Shown one piece after another: positions 11,677 to 23,749 of a DNA stretch of 64,000 bases (position 1 is the first letter of the stretch; each line of letters starts with the position of its first letter). The stretch covers positions 64,001 through 128,000 of the forward strand of contig CAJNDS010002135.1 of NCBI GenBank assembly GCA_905221605.1. The letters run 5' to 3'. The stretch comes from Symbiodinium natans. Taxonomy: Eukaryota > Sar > Dinophyceae > Suessiales > Symbiodiniaceae. A program made the translations under genes and the position numbers. Below the pieces are notes generated by a model. The model worked only from the letters and a program-made list of their open reading frames with translations. It ran no database searches and was not told where the DNA came from.

Positions 11677-14026
11677 CCGCTTCCCTCACCTCCCACGAAG
11701 TTCCATGATCTTCACACAGGGCGTGTAGGTGGCGTCATGGTTGCTCAAGAGAAGCCTACCGACAGCTACAGCGTATAGTGCACTGGCATGTAGCCCCCCA
11801 AATCGTAGGACCCCCTTATCAGAAGGACCCCAAAAGGGGTCTTCTAATTTCGGAAACGCCCATATCTTTAACGTGGGCCAGAAGCAACCACTCTGCCTCC
11901 GAGAGCCGGCGCAGCTCTGAGGAACTCATCTCTGGAACCTGGGCCACCAAAGTAGACTCGCGTGAAGAGACTCCTATAAGAAACATATGTGTATGTATAT
12001 GTACTCCTATTCACTCCAATATGCTCCTATGCTCCCCAAATGCGCCATTGCCTGCAAGGACATCTGAGGCCTAGCAGGCTTAGGAGGCCTCCAAGCTGGC
12101 AGTTGACAAGGGCTGAGGAGGATGGGCCAACTGCTTGGCACTGAACTGATGCGAGTGCCACTTGATGGTCGGGCGGGGCAGAAAGTCCAAGCTGAAGATG
12201 ATAACCCTCAAGAATGCACTGCCGCCTCGCTGAGGGCCAACCCCTCTGATGATGGGGCTGTGTCGGGTGTGTGGGTCCAGGTAGTGGATGTCACGTCAAA
12301 CGACTCGGGCTGAGGGCTTCAGGAGAGCTGCAGCAGCCCGGCAGATCCGGCAGATGAAGTGCACCATGATATAGGGGGGCAATAACGCTGCTCTCATGTG
12401 CTGGCATGTGATGCGGAGGCCCAAGCTTCAGATCATGCTATTTGGTCCTAATTCTGTCCCGGGCTGCCGGCCCGTGCAAGGTCTGCCGCCCCGAGGTTCC
12501 GTAGGCTGGAGCCATCTGCGAAAGGCAAAGAGAGGGGAGGAGTGAGCGGGCTTTTCAGGTCACCAGTGATTTGGAGATCCCTGTATGTCCGGGGAATCGT
12601 TGAGGTCTGTCAGCTGAACTCGGTCCTATCATTGATGTACATGTGGCACGCGGGGCGCGAGGGGTGTCGTGTAGACACTATTTGAGCTGGCTGCCTGGGT
12701 GACTTGTGAACAACAAGAGATGCTCGCCGAAGTTTCAAGTTTGGGGGTTTGGGATGATTTGGGTACGGGGGTGTGGACTCGTTTGCATCCATCCCTTCCT
12801 TGCGGTTGCCAGGATGTTGCATGTACAAGAAATGATGTGGTGTGGACTTGGACCTCTGTTGTAATTGTACGGTAGTCTGGAGCTCGAGCGCTTGTGGTCT
12901 TCCAAATGTGATGTGGGCTCAGTGGACTTTGCTCGCCGTGTCATGGACAAACGGACACGGTTCGAGAAGAAGTGGCTTCTGGGGCTGACATGCAACCTGC
13001 CTGGCTCGTATCCCGGGAGGGGTAGACCGACCTGTGGGAGACAAGGTCGCGCTTGGAGTCTGCTCTGTTCACACAGCGCTTGGCTTGGACCCGGCCACTC
13101 ACAAGTTGCGCAAAGGGAAAGACACAGGCTCACATGGCTGCGAAGGCCGTAAGTGAGAATCGAAATCCTTCGTTTGCTACCTAGAGCCAGCCAAAACCCA
13201 TCAGCGCCCCAAAAAATCTGACTGAGGCCAAAAGGCGGTGTGGCTGGGCGCAGGTGCAACTTCGGATGTCACCTGGCTTCCACAGAAGCCCATTGAGGGA
13301 TGCTTCGTAACGATTTAAAGACTTTGACATGCAAACATCCCCAACTCCTCTCACACTCCAGTACCAGTGTCCAGTTGGGGGGGGGGGGGGGGAAATACTG
13401 AAAGTACTGTACTCAGATAGTACTCAGGAAACCAGGAGAGTGCGGCCCATCGGAAGGGCGCTGGCCCGCGCGAAAGGGCGCGGCACCTGGGCGTCTTCAG
13501 ATTCTGAGAAGGACTGAAAGGGGAGAAGCCCGGGGTGGGCAATTCCAAGACACTGGAGCCACTACACTCGATGTTTAGAAGTCAATGCCTACGCACACCT
13601 TCACGCTTCCCATGCGGCGTCCCGGAGAAAGCCGAAGTTTACACTTGTACATAACCGGAACACTAATCCCTGAACTCAGTATGTAATGCAACAACTGTGG
13701 CGTCACATATTCACAAGCGCTTCTGTGACTTATCCCCCTCTCTCTGCCCACCCCCCGCCACCCCCACACATGTGGTTCTTGGAGTCCGCCGGGGGCCCGC
13801 CCTACACCCTAAACCCCCTCTGAGAACCCTGCAAAGGCCGAAGCTGCCCGAGACGGATCATCGAGGGAAGCGCAACGTCATAGTGACGATGAGACTCTGG
13901 CGTTCTGGTCTTTGCATCACAGCAGGACATGAAGTTGAACTGTTGCTTGTGCTGCGTAGATCAGGATTTTGCTATGGTGCTGCGTAGCCATGAAAAGAAC
14001 CTCATCTACAAAAACATATATTCATA

Positions 14027-14108
14027 TATGTGTATATATATATATAGATAGATAGATAGATGGATAGAATGATAGATATATATGTGTGTATATACATATA
14101 TGTATATG
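14027..14108. repeat. AT/GATA microsatellite
   Basis: This is a run of TATA, GATA and TGTATA units on the plus strand. Frames through it are low complexity only. Confidence 0.85.
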
Positions 14109-14169
14109 AAGATGCTGGCTCCCCCTCCCTCCTCTCGGCGACCTACCCCAAAGGGACGGGCACACAAAT

Positions 14170-14465
14170 ACAAGTATCCCAGATCCAAGATTTTCAAAGC
14201 CAACAATCCAAGATCCACAGTCCCCGATCCAAGGTTTCAAAGGTCAAGGGACCAGGATCCACCATCCAACATCTAAGACTGGAAAGGCCACGGATCCCAA
14301 ATGCAAGATGTCTACAATCAGCGATCCAGGTAAAAGGACCAAGATCCAATACCCAAGCTTGTTGGATCTTGACTCCTTAGCCTTCAAAATCTTGGATTCT
14401 TGGATCCTTGGCCTTCGAGATCTTGGATCTTGGATTTTGGACGTTTGGTCCTGAATCCTGGATTT
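14170..14465. repeat. Imperfect inverted repeat of ATCCAAGA units
   Basis: The left half (about 14178-14355) is built of degenerate ATCCAAGAT, GATCCAGG and ATCCACCATCCA words. The right half (about 14365-14460) is built of the complementary words TTGGATCTTG and TCTTGGATTCTTGGATCC. The two halves could fold back on each other. Confidence 0.65.
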
Positions 14466-15805
14466 GGGTGGTTTGGGAGGGAGGTGTGGATGACATTTGG
14501 GATGCATACCTCCCGGACCATCTTTACATAAACCTTGGAATACCAAAACTGGTCGATGCACGCCTACCTACTCAGCTTTGCCTTGTAAAAATTAAAATAC
14601 CTTCTCTATGTGTACACAAACATACTTACATGGAGTGCAGTCTTAAATTTCAGCCGTCTTGCATTGATGTTCATGTCACAGAGTCGGCTCCAACACCAAC
14701 AAATCGTGCCCCCGTTTGTGTCTCACGGGATCATCCAACCTCGTGTACTTGCTAAAGTTTGTCCTGGAACAGGGGCGAACATGTCACATTACAGAAACCC
14801 TTTCTGTACACAAATTCAGAACCCCCAGCGAAAGCTGCTTGGGAAAAACAGGGTCTTTACGTATCAAACGGAGGGTAAGTAGGTCACGGGGGTGAGTGAT
14901 TTGTTCTATGTATAACTATCTATTATTTATCATAGGAAGATTTATAAAGGCACCAAAGAGACTTTGCAATAACGTGGCCATGCTGGTGTTGCTGACCTGC
15001 ACATTGAAGGATTGAACTATCCCGACGAGTTTCAGCATGATGACTTGCAATGACTTGCAGACAGCTGCGGTGCACCCACGTCTCAACATTGCTCCCTGCT
15101 GCACAACATCACCCTCGACGCATCGTCCTGCGTGCGATTTTTCCAATTTGAAGCAATGGACATCTCAAGCGACAGCGCGAAACACCTCGGCATGGGTACT
15201 CCGTTCGAACCGACCTTTCCATAGCACAGATACTCAGAAGCCATGTCCACATCAACTGCTGGTAGACTGCAACATCCTCCAGCCCCGACGTGCCTAGGCA
15301 ACCGCTGTACTCTAATCACTGCGATAAATGCAGCACGTTCTTCCGAGCCCCGTGCTTGGACTGTCCGCGATATCCACCAGACCGTCGAAGCTGCCTCAAG
15401 AAAGGTGAAACGGATAAGCTCGAAGCCCTGAACATATGGGGCAAGCCCTTATAAAAGGCTCCCATACCTGGAACCCGAATCAACTCTAAGCCCTTAGCCC
15501 TAAACATGCAGAAACCTGTCTGTCCAAGCCTGGGCAGCGGCGCTCGCTTCCTTGTCGGCAATGAGGCCTCAACAGTGTCACCAAACAACAAGCGTGAACC
15601 CTAAACCCGGTATCAGGGTTTCAGGTTTTATGACTCAAAGTTCAAGGTCTCAGGATTTACGACTTAATGGAGTTTAGAGTTCAGCAGCAGTAAACTTCCT
15701 AGACCTTCCCGAAGCAGCAGACAGATTCTGTGCGTGAGAAGCGCACTGAGATGCACTGAGCATAGTGCCGAAAGGCCGGAGTAGAGCTTGCACTTCCTGC
15801 AAAGG

Positions 15806-15840
15806 CCTAAAGCCTAAACCCTAAACCGTAAACCCTCAAC
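15806..15840. repeat. Degenerate CCCTAAA tract
   Basis: About four CCTAAA/CCCTAAA-like units are present, the plant/dinoflagellate-type telomere unit in interstitial position. Confidence 0.7.
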
Positions 15841-16335
15841 TCTACTGACAACCCAAAGCCCGACTCCGCCACAAAATCCGAAAATGGCTAGGGCTTATCT
15901 TTCTTCTGGGCTGAGGAACTAAGCCTTCAGGCTCAGTCTTCAGGCTTTCAGGCCGGGGCTTCAGGGGTTCACGGCTGCTCGGTTGTCGAGCGTGCTGTGC
16001 ATCTTCGGGCTTCGGGTGCAAGCAAAGCACGGGTGCTGCCTCCGTGCTGCGACAGCTCACATGGCCGCTGCCCCCAGCACCGCACCAAGACCAGCTCAGT
16101 ATCAAGCCCTGGCAGAGCTGGCGTTGCAGGGCAAGCACACAATATGGGGGGGGTTCCAGCGATTTTGTTATAACAGAGGTACTTTGTTATAACAGGGATG
16201 CTGGGAAAAAACCCAGGAAGGAGCCCCAATCTAGAACAAAGCCCCAGAGGGTTCTGGGATTGGGCGGAGGTGAAGGGCAGCAAGGTTCGTGAGACATGGC
16301 GCCCAGCAGCTGACCCTGATCCTCCGCAACTGACT

Positions 16336-16393
16336 CTGCCCTAAACCCTAAACCCCAAACCCTAAACCCTAAAAGCTAAAGGCCCTAAACCCT
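16336..16393. repeat. Interstitial CCCTAAA telomere-like tract
   Basis: About eight degenerate CCCTAAA units lie directly beyond the 3' end (minus strand) of the methyltransferase fragment. Confidence 0.8.
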
Positions 16394-16464
16394 GTCTTGC
16401 ATTTTGGGGCTTCGTGGTTCGACCGGCCGGCACCCAGACACCTGTCTGTTCACAGAACATGCCG

Positions 16465-16679
16465 TCAACGTAGGGTCTCGACTCTCGATGCCTCGCGTAG
16501 GTGGCGGCGCAGGTTGTCCAGGAAGACAGGCAGCCCGACCTCTCAAGGAATCTTCGGAATAGCCCTGTTTTTGCTGTCTGATTCTGCGAGGTTTGGGGAG
16601 CCTCCGGGATGTGCTCTGCAACTTCCAGACACAGGGCCCAGTCGAAGCTCTGCGGCAGCTGGAAGACCTGCGTGAGGTC
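16465..16679 (-). CDS. SAM-dependent methyltransferase, two exons (fragment)
   Basis: Exon 16602-16679 (26 codons) follows an AAG/G acceptor. It contains SFDWALCLEVAEHIP, matching the conserved segment of class I methyltransferases in which an aspartate-containing strand is followed by E-V-x-E-H-I-P. A 62-nt GC-AG intron (16540-16601) separates it from an exon starting at 16539 that reads VGLPVFLDNLRRHLRE in the same phase. That is the expected helix after the E-H motif. The second exon meets TGA at 16465, or could leave earlier at a GC donor after 16492. I did not find the SAM-binding glycine-rich exon upstream or the C-terminal part. This is either a partly resolved gene or a broken copy; the nearby telomere-like tract suits a rearranged end. 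Confidence 0.55.
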
Positions 16680-17026
16680 CTTTTGAGGCTGCGCAATCTG
16701 CATTTGGTAGGGCTCTGAGTGCACTGTCCGATACAACCTCTCCCGACGGAGCTGCAGCGGTCCTGCTCTGCCACCCGCCCCTGCGTCAGGTCGAACACCC
16801 GAGTCGCCTCAGCAGCGAAGGCTGCAGGCCCTAGATGCGCTGCACATCGAAGCTCATCTTGGGCACCCAGCGCCATCAAAGGCCCAGGCGCCCCGAGTGG
16901 CCCCGGAACGGTTCAGCCACTCCGCACTGCGGCCATTGAGAGCCCCAAACCTTCATTTTCTTCATTCTGATCTTTGATGCCACTTTGGCAAAGCTGAGCA
17001 GGCAGTGAACAGGCTGCGGATTGCGA

Positions 17027-17125
17027 CTATTGAGGCGTGAACTCCACGATGGACTTGTCACGAAAGATGCCGTCACAGAGCCATCTGAACCCAAAAAGAT
17101 GTCGTGCCATGAGCGGCAGCAACCG
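17027..17125 (-). CDS. Possible terminal exon, unknown
   Basis: The minus strand reads HLFGFRWLCDGIFRDKS and then IVEFTPQ before a TAG at 17027. The composition is protein-like, with aromatic and charged residues alternating. The upstream boundary is undefined. It lies upstream of the methyltransferase exons on the same strand but ends in a stop, so it is probably a separate gene's last exon. No family is recognised. Confidence 0.28.
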   Translation of the reverse strand, partial: RLLPLMARHLFGFRWLCDGIFRDKSIVEFTPQ

Positions 17126-18593
17126 ATTACCATTGACCACTGTAATTATCGGCATTTTGGGGAAGCATGGGCAGCATTGGGCCACCATGGTCCTGCCTCA
17201 TCAAGCCCTCATCGACGGTTCCAATGTTGGCGAGCTCGTACAAGGCGACCATCGACCTTCATTCACATCAATCATCTTCATATTCTTCGTTCTGAGTGCA
17301 AGCGTGCTGCGAGGGGTCCCATCTGCAGAAGCTGCATAAAGCTACAGTGCACAGTGTCTGTGTCTACAGTCGTTCTGCTCTGCTATGCCGAGTGCTCTGG
17401 CGATGGATATCGGCCAGTGGGCTCCACGGGGTCTGCTACCCACAGGGCCGCAAGAGCCTGGCTAAAAGTTGTTCTCTGTGTCCTCTCGAATATCTCGTGA
17501 TGCCAAGCCTGTCAGGGACACTTCATGAAGCGCCTGTCCGAAGAGGTTGAAGAGCTGGTCACCAAACCGGTACCTTTGGCGCTAGCCACTGGCTAAACGC
17601 AGTGTGTAGAGCCGTGGTCCCTGCTGAACCATCCTTGTCTGAACCTTCGAACTAGCATGCTTGTGACAGCACTTGCCGACAGCACAAGCACAACGGTGCA
17701 CCCCAAACCCAACATCGAAACTCGTTCAACCAGAGCAGCCCTTGCACCACACAAACTGAAGGTGCGGAAAAGCAGCCACATTGGGGCCCATACTCGGTGA
17801 GCACCTGATTCCTCACGCGCTCTGCCGGAGACATCTGGCCGGCGACGTGGAGGGCATAAGGTATGCTGTATGTGTTGGACTGCAATCATGGCTGCTAGAG
17901 GCAGTACCGTGAATGATGTGAGGCCGCTGGCCCCTCTAGGCCACTAGGCCAGCCATGGGCAAGCTTGTTGACTACTTTCAGTGCCACTTCATGCCATTTT
18001 TACGTGCAACAAGGATCTCTGGTGAGCACTGTGAGCACCTCCGTGTACGAACCATCTTGCTCTTCATTCCAGGCATCTCCTGAGGCTTCATGCTTGGCTT
18101 CATGCTTGGCCTCTGCAGTTGTGGCAGGCAGCTCAAAGCACGCTCAACCCAACCTAAGCAGCACTTGTCCCGAGCAGTCCTTGGACATACCGCCCCTCGA
18201 CAGTGTGAGGCGCGAGAGCAAAGCTGCCTCTCAACATCACTCAGATCGAGGTTTCCCATTCATTTGCACTGCATTCCGAGCTAATTTTTGGGAGGGGTGG
18301 ATGAATCAAAGGAGGAAGGGATAACCTCGGAGCGGAAGGCCTTGGAAGGTGCCAAGCCAAATCAAGATGTTCATCTTCTCCTGATGCTTGTTGAAGGTTC
18401 ATGAGCACTTGTAAGTAGGTAACTCAATTGCGCGCCCTCGAAGAGAAAGCACCCCTGGACTCTGTACATGACCATGGTGTCGACGTCAAGAAACACCAAG
18501 CAGGCACCATTCTCCATAGTGCCCGGCCAGAATGCTACCACCTTGACCTTCGACCCCAGTTCATATTCCCCCCTAAACCTGCAACTCTCAGTA

Positions 18594-18648
18594 CCCTAAA
18601 CCCTAAACCCTAAACCCTAAACCCTAAACTCTAAACCCTAAACCCTAT
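18594..18648 (+). repeat. CCCTAAA telomere-like tract
   Basis: About eight consecutive CCCTAAA units are present with one CTCTAAA variant. The orientation is opposite to the tract at 18726. Confidence 0.9.
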
Positions 18649-18725
18649 AGGATCCTGGGCATGGCGAAAGGTCAGCATGGCCTCGCAGGGCATCAGCAGA
18701 GCCAAGGGTTCAAGAGCCCATGAAC

Positions 18726-18864
18726 GGGGTTTAGGGTTTAGGGGTTAAGGGCTAAGGGCTAAGGGCTAAGGGTTAAGGGTTAAGGGCTAAGGGTTCAGGG
18801 TTAAGGGTTTAGGGTTTAGGGTTTAGGGTTCAGGGTTTAGGGTTTAGGGTTTAGGGTTTAGGGT
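18726..18864 (+). repeat. TTTAGGG/TTAAGGGC telomere-like tract
   Basis: About 20 units begin as TTTAGGG, change to GGGCTAA/GGGTTAA variants in the middle, and return to perfect TTTAGGG at the right. Confidence 0.9.
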
Positions 18865-20788
18865 CCCAAGGAGACTAATACCGTCATAAATCCTTCAGCA
18901 CTCTGAAGGTCAGATTTGTCGGGCCTTGCCGAGCAGCAGGTCCTTGCAGCAGCCCTTCTCCCGGGCACAGAGAGCAGCCTGGAATCTGCGGAGGCTGCCC
19001 TCATCAAGTTTGGCGGTGGCCAGGGGCCAAGCTCCAGATTGAGGCTAAAGCTTTGTTATGGGAGAGGCACTGAGACAAGGGCCTGGGTTGAGGAATCATG
19101 AAGCCTACCGGCCTATGGTTCGATTGTCAGTCCTGCATGTTGAAGGCTGTTGCAGCCACCGGGAGGAGGGGAGCCACCAGCTGCCACCAGGACCAGGTCT
19201 GGGGAAGCTCCTGGAAAACTCAGCTTGCAATGGTAGAGCACCTTGAAACCCAGTGGGCTTTTGCTGAGGACCCGATCCTGAATATACATGACCATGCGGG
19301 TCCCGTAGGATGCACTTGGTGTAGCACGCAGCAACGCGACAGCAACCCCAACTCATGCATGCGAGCAGACTCGCCTGCACAGCCGTCGCCTGAGCGAATG
19401 GATACTTTCAAGCGGCGATTTTTGAGCGCGAACATCGAGCAAGATCTTGATGGCTGTATGCTTACTTGCCACTACTAAATACGCAAGTTTGAGCAGACTA
19501 TCCTGCGTGCAGCTAGGCCTCCACGCATCAGTGAAGCTTTGCACTGCAAGCGACTGGAAATTCTGCTGCAGCTCCTGTGGTGGCAATCAGATGCTGACCG
19601 CTTATGCGAGACCCCAAGCTTGAGATCATCCGAAACCTGGGGTGAAGTAGCACCTAGGCTGACAAGCAAGCATGAGTCTAAAGCAAGGATTGGGTTCTCC
19701 CGGGCTCCTCAACTTGGAACAGCGCATCTTCATAGCTGCGCTTTAACGAGGCCTTGCAACTGGGTCTGCATTACGGATTGCGCAGCATTTCGGAACCTAC
19801 TGACCTACTCCTTCCCACCATCTTCATTTGGTCTGCCAAGTCCACCAACCGCCTTCACCTCCAGACAGCTGAGATCTGGCTGTTGCCAGGAGCTTTGAAT
19901 GACCTCCAAGCAGCACATGCGTTCAAGGACAGATCTGCAAAAGCGGGGGAGATAAGCCGAGAAGCCCTCTCCAGTAGTAGGATTCCAAACTCCAAAATTC
20001 TCCAAAGGCTAGGGCACGTTGCCAGAACCGAAGAACTGCACTCTACCATTGCCTGAGCGACCAAGCTGGGGAGCATCGTACATGGCGCTGCCCAATTTGC
20101 AAGGGTACGGCTCTATTCTCTGGACGAGGGGCTCCGTACGGTCAGCGGGCGGGGATAGTATTGGGGAATAAATGAGTGGGTATTACAACCTCTGAGATGT
20201 GCCGAGATGTGCACGACCAAAAATGGCTGCGAGCTGTCAGTGGCCCCAGTTTCATGCCAACAGCCTTGTCACCGCACCATGCTCAGCCAGAAAGAGACGG
20301 ACGCCTTTCTGCGAGGGAGCGTGGCAGGCTTCACAGCGCCGACGGATTCAGAAGTGTCTGTTCTCGGGAGAAGATCCAGCCTACAATGCCACAATCTCAA
20401 GCCGAAGTATTCACCTGACGTCACTTGAGACTACGAGGGACGTTGCGGCAGTCCTCCACCGAAACAGGGTGTTCGAATCTTCTGCAATGCCAGAAAGCCC
20501 ACGGCCCACTGGTAGGGCGAAAAACTCCACTAAGCTGTGCCCGATGCTTTCCGAGTGAACTATCCAACCGATCTTCAATTCTCGGAGACATTCAAGCATA
20601 TTCACACATACTAACCTCGAATCCAGGAAACTCGGAAAGACGTTCAGTCTGGCTTCCGACAACGGTCGATGCTTCTCCGGCCCCTGTGTTCAATCGCGCC
20701 TAGCTCCACGATCTCCGGTTTTAGGGCCGGTGGTGACGGGCTGAGTGTTTGTTTCCCTGTGGGGAGCAGCTGAATGACCGCCAAGCGC

Positions 20789-20995
20789 TCAGGCTTCGCC
20801 TCTGAGGCTCTCTGAGAATGTGAGGATCTCAGGTCCTTGACGTGACAAGCGCCTTTTCAATACTTTCCAGTATGCCTGCTCTAACGCTTTAGCTGCGCTG
20901 TCAGCAGTCAAGCACCCAGGCCTGAGGGCCATCGAGTCTGAGTTCTGAAAATCGTTTGAAACATCTGCAAGAAGCACATTTACGGATCCGGACGG
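20789..20995 (-). CDS. Terminal exon candidate, unknown protein
   Basis: The minus-strand frame ends at TGA at 20789 and reads a protein-like C-terminus including DSAAKALEQAYWKVLKRRL and GPEILTFSESLRGEA. The helix followed by a short acidic tail is typical of a real C-terminus. The upstream boundary lies between about 20960 and 21076. The hydrophobic minus-strand frame at 21105-21458 and the exon at 22191-22352 could belong to the same gene, but I could not join them in phase. No family is recognised. Confidence 0.4.
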   Translation of the reverse strand, partial: PSGSVNVLLADVSNDFQNSDSMALRPGCLTADSAAKALEQAYWKVLKRRLSRQGPEILTFSESLRGEA

Positions 20996-21787
20996 ATCCG
21001 GGATCCAGGTGAGATAAGCTATGTAGTATCCCCTCGGCACTTTGCTGTTTCCCGCACCGCATAGAAACAGCCTCACGACTTAAGCTTCTAGTGTTGACAG
21101 GACATCACAGGATATCACAGGCGGGCAGCAGGACATGAAGATCTGCCTTGCGACCAGACGACCAGATCAACGGAATAACGGAATAACAGATTAGGATGCT
21201 GTCGTCCGGCCAGGCTGCCGGGCCAACTTCGCAGGCATTAGGCCATACATGGCCTTTGTGGCAGATGTCTGCATGGAAATTCACTGCATAGAGCAAGGGC
21301 TCTGCGACCAGCTGCCCCGCCCCAAAGCTGCAGGCAGTAGTGCGCTTCATGTAGCCAAATGTCAGGCTGGTCGAAGAGACTGGAAGAATGATGGCTTGCT
21401 TCGGGCTCAAAGCTCCGACGAACCAGATGGCTGTGGACAGCACCACAACACGGCTCATTGCACGAAAATTCGACCTTCATGGCCTTGTGTTTGTGACCGT
21501 TGCAACACTGATCCGACGTCGGACAGCCTTTCCGGATCTTCCTGGCATCTCCTAGGCCTAGGCGCGCATGTCCTTCACAAGAGACCGCGCGTTCCAACAT
21601 GACTTTGCCTAGTTGCGAATGCGCGTGGAAGAGCTGTCCGAGCTTCACTATTTGTGCAGGACAAGCCGTTGCAATGAGCCACCTAAGAAGTCAAGCGCTT
21701 GAGGCGTTTGTGATTGCCATGTTGGCTGAGGCCAGCACTCACAGACCAGTAAGATGAAAAGTCTGAACCTGGAGGCCTCCTGGCAAC

Positions 21788-21850
21788 AGCAAAACTGCAA
21801 AGCTCTAGAGACTCTACCTGAAACTGCAAAGCTCTAGAGACTCTACCTGC
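21788..21850. repeat. Tandem duplication, 32-bp period
   Basis: The 28-base word beginning AACTGCAAAGCTCTAGAG and ending CTACCTG occurs twice, back to back with a few intervening bases. Confidence 0.75.
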
Positions 21851-22190
21851 TGTGCAGAGACCTGGGCAAGTCGGAGAGGCCTGTTTGCGAGGTTTCCGGT
21901 GTCTTGCACAACTGCTTACATTGGCTTACATTCCCCAAGAAAAACCCAGTGGTCACCCCAGTCCCTTCAACTCCCCTTTATGAGAGGGCTTTGCAAAGAT
22001 GCGCGCCTCAGGCACCTCGCCGAGAGCCTCGGCCCAGCCTCAGTGCGCATTTTTTTACGGGCAGTTTCTGCCGGCTTTCGGGGTTAGAGGGCTTGGGTGT
22101 CAAGGGTTCTGGGATTCTTTGGGATGTGCTATGGCCAGTGACAGCATGCTGCAAGCCTATGGAGTTAGGTGTCTGCAAGACCAAAGCTCT

Positions 22191-22352
22191 TTACAGCCAT
22201 TGAATACGAACAGGTCTCGTATACGCATTGCCGTTGAGGATCTCAGGCACAAGCAGGAGACCCGTTAGGAAAGAGGCGACGCTCAGCAGCAACACGGAGA
22301 TGTGGAGCCCACCTCGAACCGCACTTAGATGCTCTAAGAAGTTCACGGCCAT
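22191..22352 (-). CDS. 5' exon candidate with one membrane segment
   Basis: The frame starts at an ATG at 22352 just after a CAG that is preceded by a CT-rich tract. It reads a short amphipathic N-terminus (MAVNFLEHLSAVRGG) and then a clear hydrophobic stretch (ISVLLLSVASFLTGLLLV). The frame stops at 22191, but a donor could lie near TACGAG. The hydrophobic stretch could be a signal anchor. The CT/GA microsatellite at 22385-22422 sits immediately upstream and could serve as a polypyrimidine tract. The function is unknown. Confidence 0.4.
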   Translation of the reverse strand: MAVNFLEHLSAVRGGLHISVLLLSVASFLTGLLLVPEILNGNAYTRPVRIQWL

Positions 22353-23621
22353 CGTTGGCTCACTCGCTGAAACTGACCAGACACAGAGAGCGAGAGAGAG
22401 CGCACGAGAGAGAGAGAGAGAATAGCTCAGGCACTTCATTTTCTGCCAGTTCTACAAGTAGAAGCTGGTTTGGAAAGAAGCTTTACCAAGAACAGCTTTT
22501 CATGTCCTGGGCCTGCAGGGAGGACTAGCCATCTCGAGAAGGTGGCCGGGGCAGTTCGTGACCTCGCCTGAGGAGCCTCATGGGTTGCACGGACATCAAC
22601 CAAGGGCGCCATCGATGGACCCTTCTCCCCAAATCGTAAGCCAGCTGCTTGGTTTTCAAGCTTCGCAGCCATTTCGAGGACAGCCTCCACAGGCCATTCT
22701 CATCCTTTTCACTTGCTGCTTACACAAGACTGGGCCTGCTTGCTCAACGATCCCTTTCTCCAGATGGGCTCCTGCAAGAGGCGGAGAGGCTCAAGAGCCA
22801 GCAGATGGCATGTAGCGCAGTAGATCATGCTAGCCCGAAAAACCTGTATATACCTGTAATTTTGTTCCTGGAAAGTCGGTCCAAACTTCAAACTCGAAAT
22901 GGCCTGCAAGAGCTTGAAGGATCTGGTGAGCTTCTGCGGATCTGAGGCGTTGCTGGGCGTCGTCTGGCAGGCAGGAACACTTCTTGGGTGGTTTCTGTTT
23001 GGCTTCGGTGACTGGCCCATACGGCCCCCACACCCTCGCAAGGCGCCCTGCCTGGCGGTCCTGGCTCTCTGGGACTGCCGTTGCTTCAGCGGCAAGTAAG
23101 GAGATCTCCTCTCCAACAGCGCAGTGGGAAGGACGCGAAGGACAGAGTGCGAGGACAAGAACAAACGCATGGCAAAGGCCTTGACCAGCTTCTTCCGGAT
23201 CATCGAGGCAATCTGCCACGGTCATGAAAGGCATATGGTTCTTGAAGGTTCAAAAGCTGAGAATCTCAGGCTTGCGTGGCAAGGAGCTTGCAAACGTCAT
23301 CCCTTCCCTGCCTCTTGGAGCTCGACCATGTGGTCCTCACAGCGGGAGATGTAGCAAGCAACACTTCCAAATACTTCCAACACATCCACCACTTCCTACA
23401 AGCTTCTCGTCAGCGATGCTCAGTTGCAAGAGAAGTTGCAAGCGATTAGGAAATAGCTAGGTGGACAAAGTGGAGAGGCACCAACAGTGCAACATGTTGA
23501 GGGTTCAGGGCTGTGCTGGGCCAGAAAAATCCCCCTCAGCCCTCAGCCGTCTGGCTTCAGAGGTTCCCCATGATCCCATTAGGCCCCTCAAATGTTGCCA
23601 ATTTAAGGGGGGGGGGGAGCT

Positions 23622-23652
23622 CTTGAAGAGTCCACAATGTGGACTCTTCAAG
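23622..23652. repeat. Near-perfect palindrome, 15-bp arms
   Basis: CTTGAAGAGTCCACA is followed by one base and then its exact reverse complement, TGTGGACTCTTCAAG. It lies just downstream of a poly-G run. Confidence 0.9.
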
Positions 23653-23749
23653 GCATGTCATGCCTGCAGACTAGACACAACGCGCCCGCAGCGTGAACAC
23701 AATGCACGAGACAGAAGGCGCGGGCGGAAGGGGAGGGCGGACGGGCGGG

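Larger units (their letters stand above)
11677..16464. other. Repeat-rich stretch without a supported gene
   Basis: It contains a G run at 13377-13391 and an AT-rich TATA/GATA microsatellite at 14027-14108. Also present are the inverted ATCCAAGA-type repeat at 14170-14465, scattered CCCTAAA-like units near 15605 and 15806-15840, and a duplicated TTTGTTATAACAG motif at 16164-16196. No frame with convincing protein character was found. Confidence 0.5.
17126..20788. other. No supported gene; telomere-like tracts
   Basis: Apart from the paired telomere-like tracts at 18594-18864, I see only short frames without coding character on either strand. Confidence 0.5.

Noticed and set aside
18594-18864. 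True chromosome end
   Set aside because: Both tracts are internal, short and partly degenerate, with ordinary sequence on either side.
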